Of a stretch of 8,249 nucleotides of DNA, positions 7,701 through 8,249 are shown piece after piece. The stretch comes from Sphingobacterium sp. (GTDB lineage: Bacteria; Bacteroidota; Bacteroidia; Sphingobacteriales; Sphingobacteriaceae). The notes under the pieces were generated by a model. It saw only the letters and a program-made list of their open reading frames with translations, was not told where the DNA came from and searched no databases. The position numbers and the translations under genes were made by a program. The stretch is taken from contig JASLCA010000213.1 in assembly GCA_030146225.1 (NCBI GenBank), positions 1-8,249 on the forward strand. Reading direction: 5' to 3'. Every line of letters starts with the position of its first letter. Within the stretch, counting starts at the first letter, position 1.

Positions 7701-8249
7701 TTCTGATGCTTTGGGTACAAAGGATTATGATGGGGTACGAATTTCCATAGGTGCATTATTGAGCGTTGCACAAAATGGTAAAGTCTACGGAGCTTATGTT
7801 ACTAAAGCGGGCACTGCAGATTGTAATCCTATTGATAACAGTACCAATCCAAATGTGATTGACTTATTGCATGGTGTTCGCGATTTAGGATTGGGTGTGG
7901 CTACTACACTATCTCCACTAGCTAATGCTTGGGATGCTGTTGATACATATCCTAACTCAAATATTCCTAATGAAGAGACTTTTGCAGTTATTGCAAACAC
8001 CTTAAAAGTTTTAGCTGAGCAGTATATTACGGTGGTGTTTAACAAGCAGGTTATGCCTACAGATAAACTATCTGTGGTTTATGAAATTGTTAATAATCCA
8101 TTGTTAGAAGTAGGTTTGATTAAGCAATTTAAGATTCAAAGATATTTCGGAAATCAAAAAGTTGGACCATTAGTAGATGGAGACAAGGACATCTTGAGTT
8201 TAACCCTATTAGGAATTGGTTATGAGGGAAATAAAGACAAAATTTTAAT
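1648..8249 (+). CDS. Giant exported multidomain surface protein, candidate adhesin (3'-truncated)
   Basis: One frame stays open for 2,200 complete codons and leaves the window without a stop. Order of parts by residue: signal peptide 1-42; three tandem A+B repeat units at about 65-393, 415-760 and 775-1126; three DUF11-like domains at about 1130-1531; four Ig-like domains at about 1532-1891; two further B-type modules from 1892 to the edge. Cysteines mark most module borders (224, 394, 415, 593, 761, 775, 964, 1126, 1892, 2059), suggesting disulphides in an exported protein. No catalytic motif was seen. DUF11 and Ig-like domains are usual stalk elements of bacterial surface proteins, so an adhesin or matrix fibre is the best inference. 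The start at 1648 gives a long basic N-region; ATG 1672 (Met9) would give a more ordinary signal peptide and cannot be excluded. A type IX secretion C-terminal domain or gliding-associated C-terminus may lie beyond the edge, but none is visible. Confidence 0.92.
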   Translation, partial: MLKRKTLLMKLRPVVLVSPKKIWHSLILFAVLLMAFPVYSYGQTKVVANEVSNTDLEHVQDPNKATTDDDSFARVSASPGILLGGGAYQGVIELKFPSEIPANQWSYVRIDADAGLLRVLLGGSLGKSLGTLLGGLLLGNQEFEVEALNGSASVLKRTNTEGFITSNVKLVQDSKGNYYIALKPQAAYNKIRLVNRAISLVGLGSVYKLDVYSAVSYKDDGGYCGTPSFTSYDGESGLSLKVIDLQDQALYKAIDANAQTASLLKSTAVLSLDVAKAFSQYFYFNSKSKTNHTVNITLALGSGGVINTDLLGGIEVVFWDGEVEVYKRSLQSGLLNNTEILNILKSGNPATLTFAASKAFDKVEVRLSSSVGLSVLGNGVRIFDVKRYSGDANCVNPNIPLAPQPSSSPLKQPSCASDLISHNNVDFAHHIVDGNNETYGTLYADAGTLLVNGANAGFVEVDLGRELKAYETTYVRINYDKDVLDKLLGGSLGKLVTDLANNLLLGNQYFEVEAKNNTASVLKEKSSNAFEGKLNGVVTLVQDKVGRHYLAVTPNKAYNRIRITNHLNAVLPTGKKATLDVYNVCFELGDDSCFPANFTSYKGGGLNLSLADIAKVGVTNAFRAISDNSSEYSSINLGVASVGAHVYQTIYFNQPSKADDYVKIRLGVEPSSGLSLDLLGRYKIKFFNGDQQVGADYILQQGLINNVDLLALFKSGGIVNLQFTPTGKFDRVDIGAETLVAVSLATEPLRVYSVQRFGTDCPEQIVAHPFEAPVCADILVDAKNADELNNLFDGNFDSFSTIKSGAGFLAGLGDKYEGYVELGYRDILPAGTTSYIRIDFDEDILKALLGGSLGNVVTGLLNNLTLGDHFFDIDVKNNSYDAQGKLLSSSPVMSASSNAASAGGNADIRIVRDKLGRYYIALTPHSPYNAVRITDRTNSLLGLLAKPNSLNIYGMCYENDKGPCLEAFATSFEHSGLSLAVNDVAGAGVKNPHYAINDENSTDYAEISNGTLAVGASTKQWIFFNSLSEADDVLNIKFKTGAGVVDLDLLGGFEIKAYNGAVEVAKLNWNDGIINGINVLNLINNGEIINLPFAPGVAFDRISVGIRTLVQASVFPPIQLYSVNRCTAKAEASFVAWKSFLIDNDISLKSVKANEEITYTIHVRNTGQLALNNITITDAIPANTTFVSAENDLQPVANVLTFTGIDVAVGASLTRSFTVKVNADLTGVDNISNVALVNGQPTLPPSVLDPNQPDTDATVPGTLIPVDKINAVVSWKAYAVDGDKTKTSVSGGEEVAYAIYVRNTGNQILNNISITDELPIGLTWKSGGTHDARKVSFVIPTLAVGATSTPLHFVVTVDKDLTNILEIRNIALVKLDATDPGTPSYPPLNNEDPKEPNELTPGTVLTVVPDHQVEFTKAGKSNNTVSTGQAQIGDEITYTLVVKNTGNKTLENLVVEDVLPAELSLVETDGAINGQVITFNITSLAVDAEETFTIKVKVETLSNNQTAIINSAKTTFRNEDNTDNKVVPVTHSISTLCTAIIADDILFDVTDMKVCAGADFTITASTNLSGLTNAVYRWYTKPDLTGSFVAGASFTSRVTKTTTYYVTLEAEGYCFSVPAATVTVTVEAAAGIPTISPSSVVVCENENLVLTATATNATTFEWYKGVTKLPETSNILTIANAGLIDAGAYTVKAVNGTGCASAASAVVDIEVIQKPAKPVIAVTGALAICEGDFLTLTTSGGTSYEWLHNGNIIEFPELSDPNDPTSAVVFKTRTKRNAIDVNVGGDYSVIAYNVNNCPSQVSEFKSVVVNQAPVITITGSQLIYVAKGETINWPTATTNTGTLKWYHEGVEIPAFPTSLSAAGIYTYTVVAVNGGCSSYETIMVNVFDDAGCPPETVRYYATSQTKGSIITGGVTEGKNAVDGNPKSYSTITTGLGLLGIGTTWQTLFFPETIKAGTPVTIKLGKEYSGVVLAGGISVVGVKKDGLGTPFDIGTLKPVAGGLLDILTADNVIEYTFVPSDALGTKDYDGVRISIGALLSVAQNGKVYGAYVTKAGTADCNPIDNSTNPNVIDLLHGVRDLGLGVATTLSPLANAWDAVDTYPNSNIPNEETFAVIANTLKVLAEQYITVVFNKQVMPTDKLSVVYEIVNNPLLEVGLIKQFKIQRYFGNQKVGPLVDGDKDILSLTLLGIGYEGNKDKIL
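1840..2826 (+). repeat. Repeat unit 1 (modules A1 and B1) of the giant protein
   Basis: A1 spans about residues 65-223: YVRID, then the Gly/Leu-rich stretch around VLLGGSLG (119-126), LLLGNQEFEVEA, LVQDSKGNYYIAL, YNKIRLVN and a closing LDVY. B1 spans about 224-393: Cys224, FTSYDGESGLSL, KAIDAN, FYFNSKSK, a TDLLGGIEV segment, ILKSG, FDKVEVRL and a closing VKRY. Alternating hydrophobic patterns suggest beta-sandwich folds. A Pro/Ser-rich linker between Cys394 and Cys415 follows. I do not recognise a named family. Confidence 0.75.
2890..3927 (+). repeat. Repeat unit 2 (modules A2 and B2) of the giant protein
   Basis: A2 spans about residues 415-592 and starts with HHIVDGNNETYGTL, a DGN..TY pattern shared with later modules. 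It repeats TYVRIN, LLGGSLG (487-493), LLLGNQYFEVEA, LVQDKVGRHYLAV, YNRIRITN and LDVY. B2 spans about 593-760: Cys593, FTSYKGGGLNLSL, AISDNSSEYSSI, IYFNQPSKADD, SLDLLGRYKI, LFKSGG, FDRVDIG and VQRF. The spacing from unit 1 is 367 residues at LLGGSLG and 369 at the leading cysteine of B. The DNA has diverged well beyond recent duplication, so recombination between the copies is unlikely. Confidence 0.78.
3970..5025 (+). repeat. Repeat unit 3 (modules A3 and B3) of the giant protein
   Basis: A3 spans about residues 775-963: LFDGNFDSFSTI, SYIRIDFDEDI, LLGGSLG (848-854), DHFFDIDVKNN, RDKLGRYYIALTP and YNAVRITD. Its LQD-equivalent strand is preceded by a Ser/Ala-rich insertion around 887-905 that A1 and A2 lack. 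B3 spans about 964-1126: Cys964, AFATSFEHSGLSLAV, AINDENSTDYAEI, IFFNSLSEADD, DLDLLGGFEI, FDRISVGI and YSVNRC. It is 361 residues after A2 at LLGGSLG and 371 after B2 at the cysteine. Confidence 0.78.
5035..6240 (+). repeat. Three tandem DUF11-like domains of the giant protein
   Basis: Each copy shows the family pattern of an E-[IV]-x-Y strand, a V.NTG turn, an N-[IV]-x-[IV]-x-D strand and a following Pro. The NTG turns start at residues 1165, 1303 and 1444, a period of about 140. Copy 1 reads EEITYTIHVRNTG and ITITDAIP; copy 2 EEVAYAIYVRNTG and ISITDELP; copy 3 DEITYTLVVKNTG and LVVEDVLP. Each ends with an NIS/NIA/INS strand, and copies 1 and 2 have a Pro/Asp/Glu-rich linker. DUF11 domains are beta-sandwich repeats of cell-surface proteins and serve here most likely as a stalk. 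Copies 1 and 2 also resemble each other at the DNA level around 5161-5182 and 5575-5596. Confidence 0.85.
6241..7320 (+). repeat. Four Ig-like domains of the giant protein
   Basis: Each has a B-strand position, a core Trp and a late cysteine before the last strand. Trp lies at 1578 (YRWYTK), 1662 (FEWYKG), 1746 (YEWLHN) and 1845 (LKWYHE). Cysteine pairs fit disulphides in the first three: 1555/1614, 1643/1699 and 1729/1797. The fourth keeps Cys1876 but has no cysteine in its first strand (QLIYVAKGETI). The pattern resembles the Ig_7/CHU_C-associated Ig-like repeats of Bacteroidota surface proteins. The likely role is spacing or stiffening between the two blocks of A/B-type modules. Confidence 0.8.
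7321..8249 (+). repeat. Further B-type modules B4 and B5 of the giant protein (B5 cut by the edge)
   Basis: B4 spans residues 1892-2058: Cys1892, YYATSQTKGS in place of FTSY..sG, then NAVDGNPKSYSTI, LFFPETIKAG, PVTIKLG, an LAGGISVVGV strand, IEYTFVPSDA and YDGVRISIG. B5 starts at Cys2059 and shows LGLGVATTLS, AWDAVDTYPNS, VVFNKQVMPTDKLSV and IKQFKIQRYFGNQ, matching the FN....(A)DD and following strands of B1-B3. It is cut after residue 2200. The return of this family after the DUF11 and Ig blocks suggests that the modules, not the stalk domains, carry the specific function. Confidence 0.7.

Overview
The window reads as chromosome of an AT-rich Bacteroidota, perhaps a Sphingobacteriaceae relative; that last step is inference. 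The evidence is a SusD/RagB-type nutrient-binding lipoprotein gene, a promoter of the Bacteroidota sigma-ABfr form (TTG, 18-bp spacer, TAnnTTTG), the absence of a Shine-Dalgarno sequence, and a giant secreted protein built from DUF11-like and Ig-like domains, an architecture common in this phylum.

Layout. Bases 2-1222 (+) hold the 3' part of a SusD-like gene whose start lies off the left edge. A strong intrinsic terminator (1234-1271) closes it. A 425-bp intergenic region follows. It is very AT-rich, carries a 21-bp inverted repeat (1405-1425), a good promoter (1497-1525) and, right where transcription should begin, a perfect 42-bp palindrome (1529-1570). From 1648 to the right edge runs one uninterrupted reading frame of at least 2,200 codons (+) with no stop in the window.

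The giant protein starts with an export signal. Next come three tandem copies of a roughly 365-residue unit, each made of two related halves (called A and B here). Three DUF11-like domains and four Ig-like domains follow, and then the same module family returns as at least two more B-type modules before the sequence ends. In total about eight copies of a roughly 170-residue, probably beta-sandwich module are visible. I do not recognise this module as a named family. It is the most plausible undescribed element here, a candidate surface-binding or adhesion module.

Working together. The terminator and the separate promoter indicate independent transcription of the two genes. Both products are expected at the cell surface: the SusD-like protein as an outer-membrane glycan- or peptide-binding lipoprotein beside a TonB-dependent transporter (presumably encoded upstream), and the giant protein as an exported fibre or adhesin. 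A functional link between them is not shown by the sequence. The C-terminus of the giant protein, which would show the secretion or anchoring route, is outside the window.
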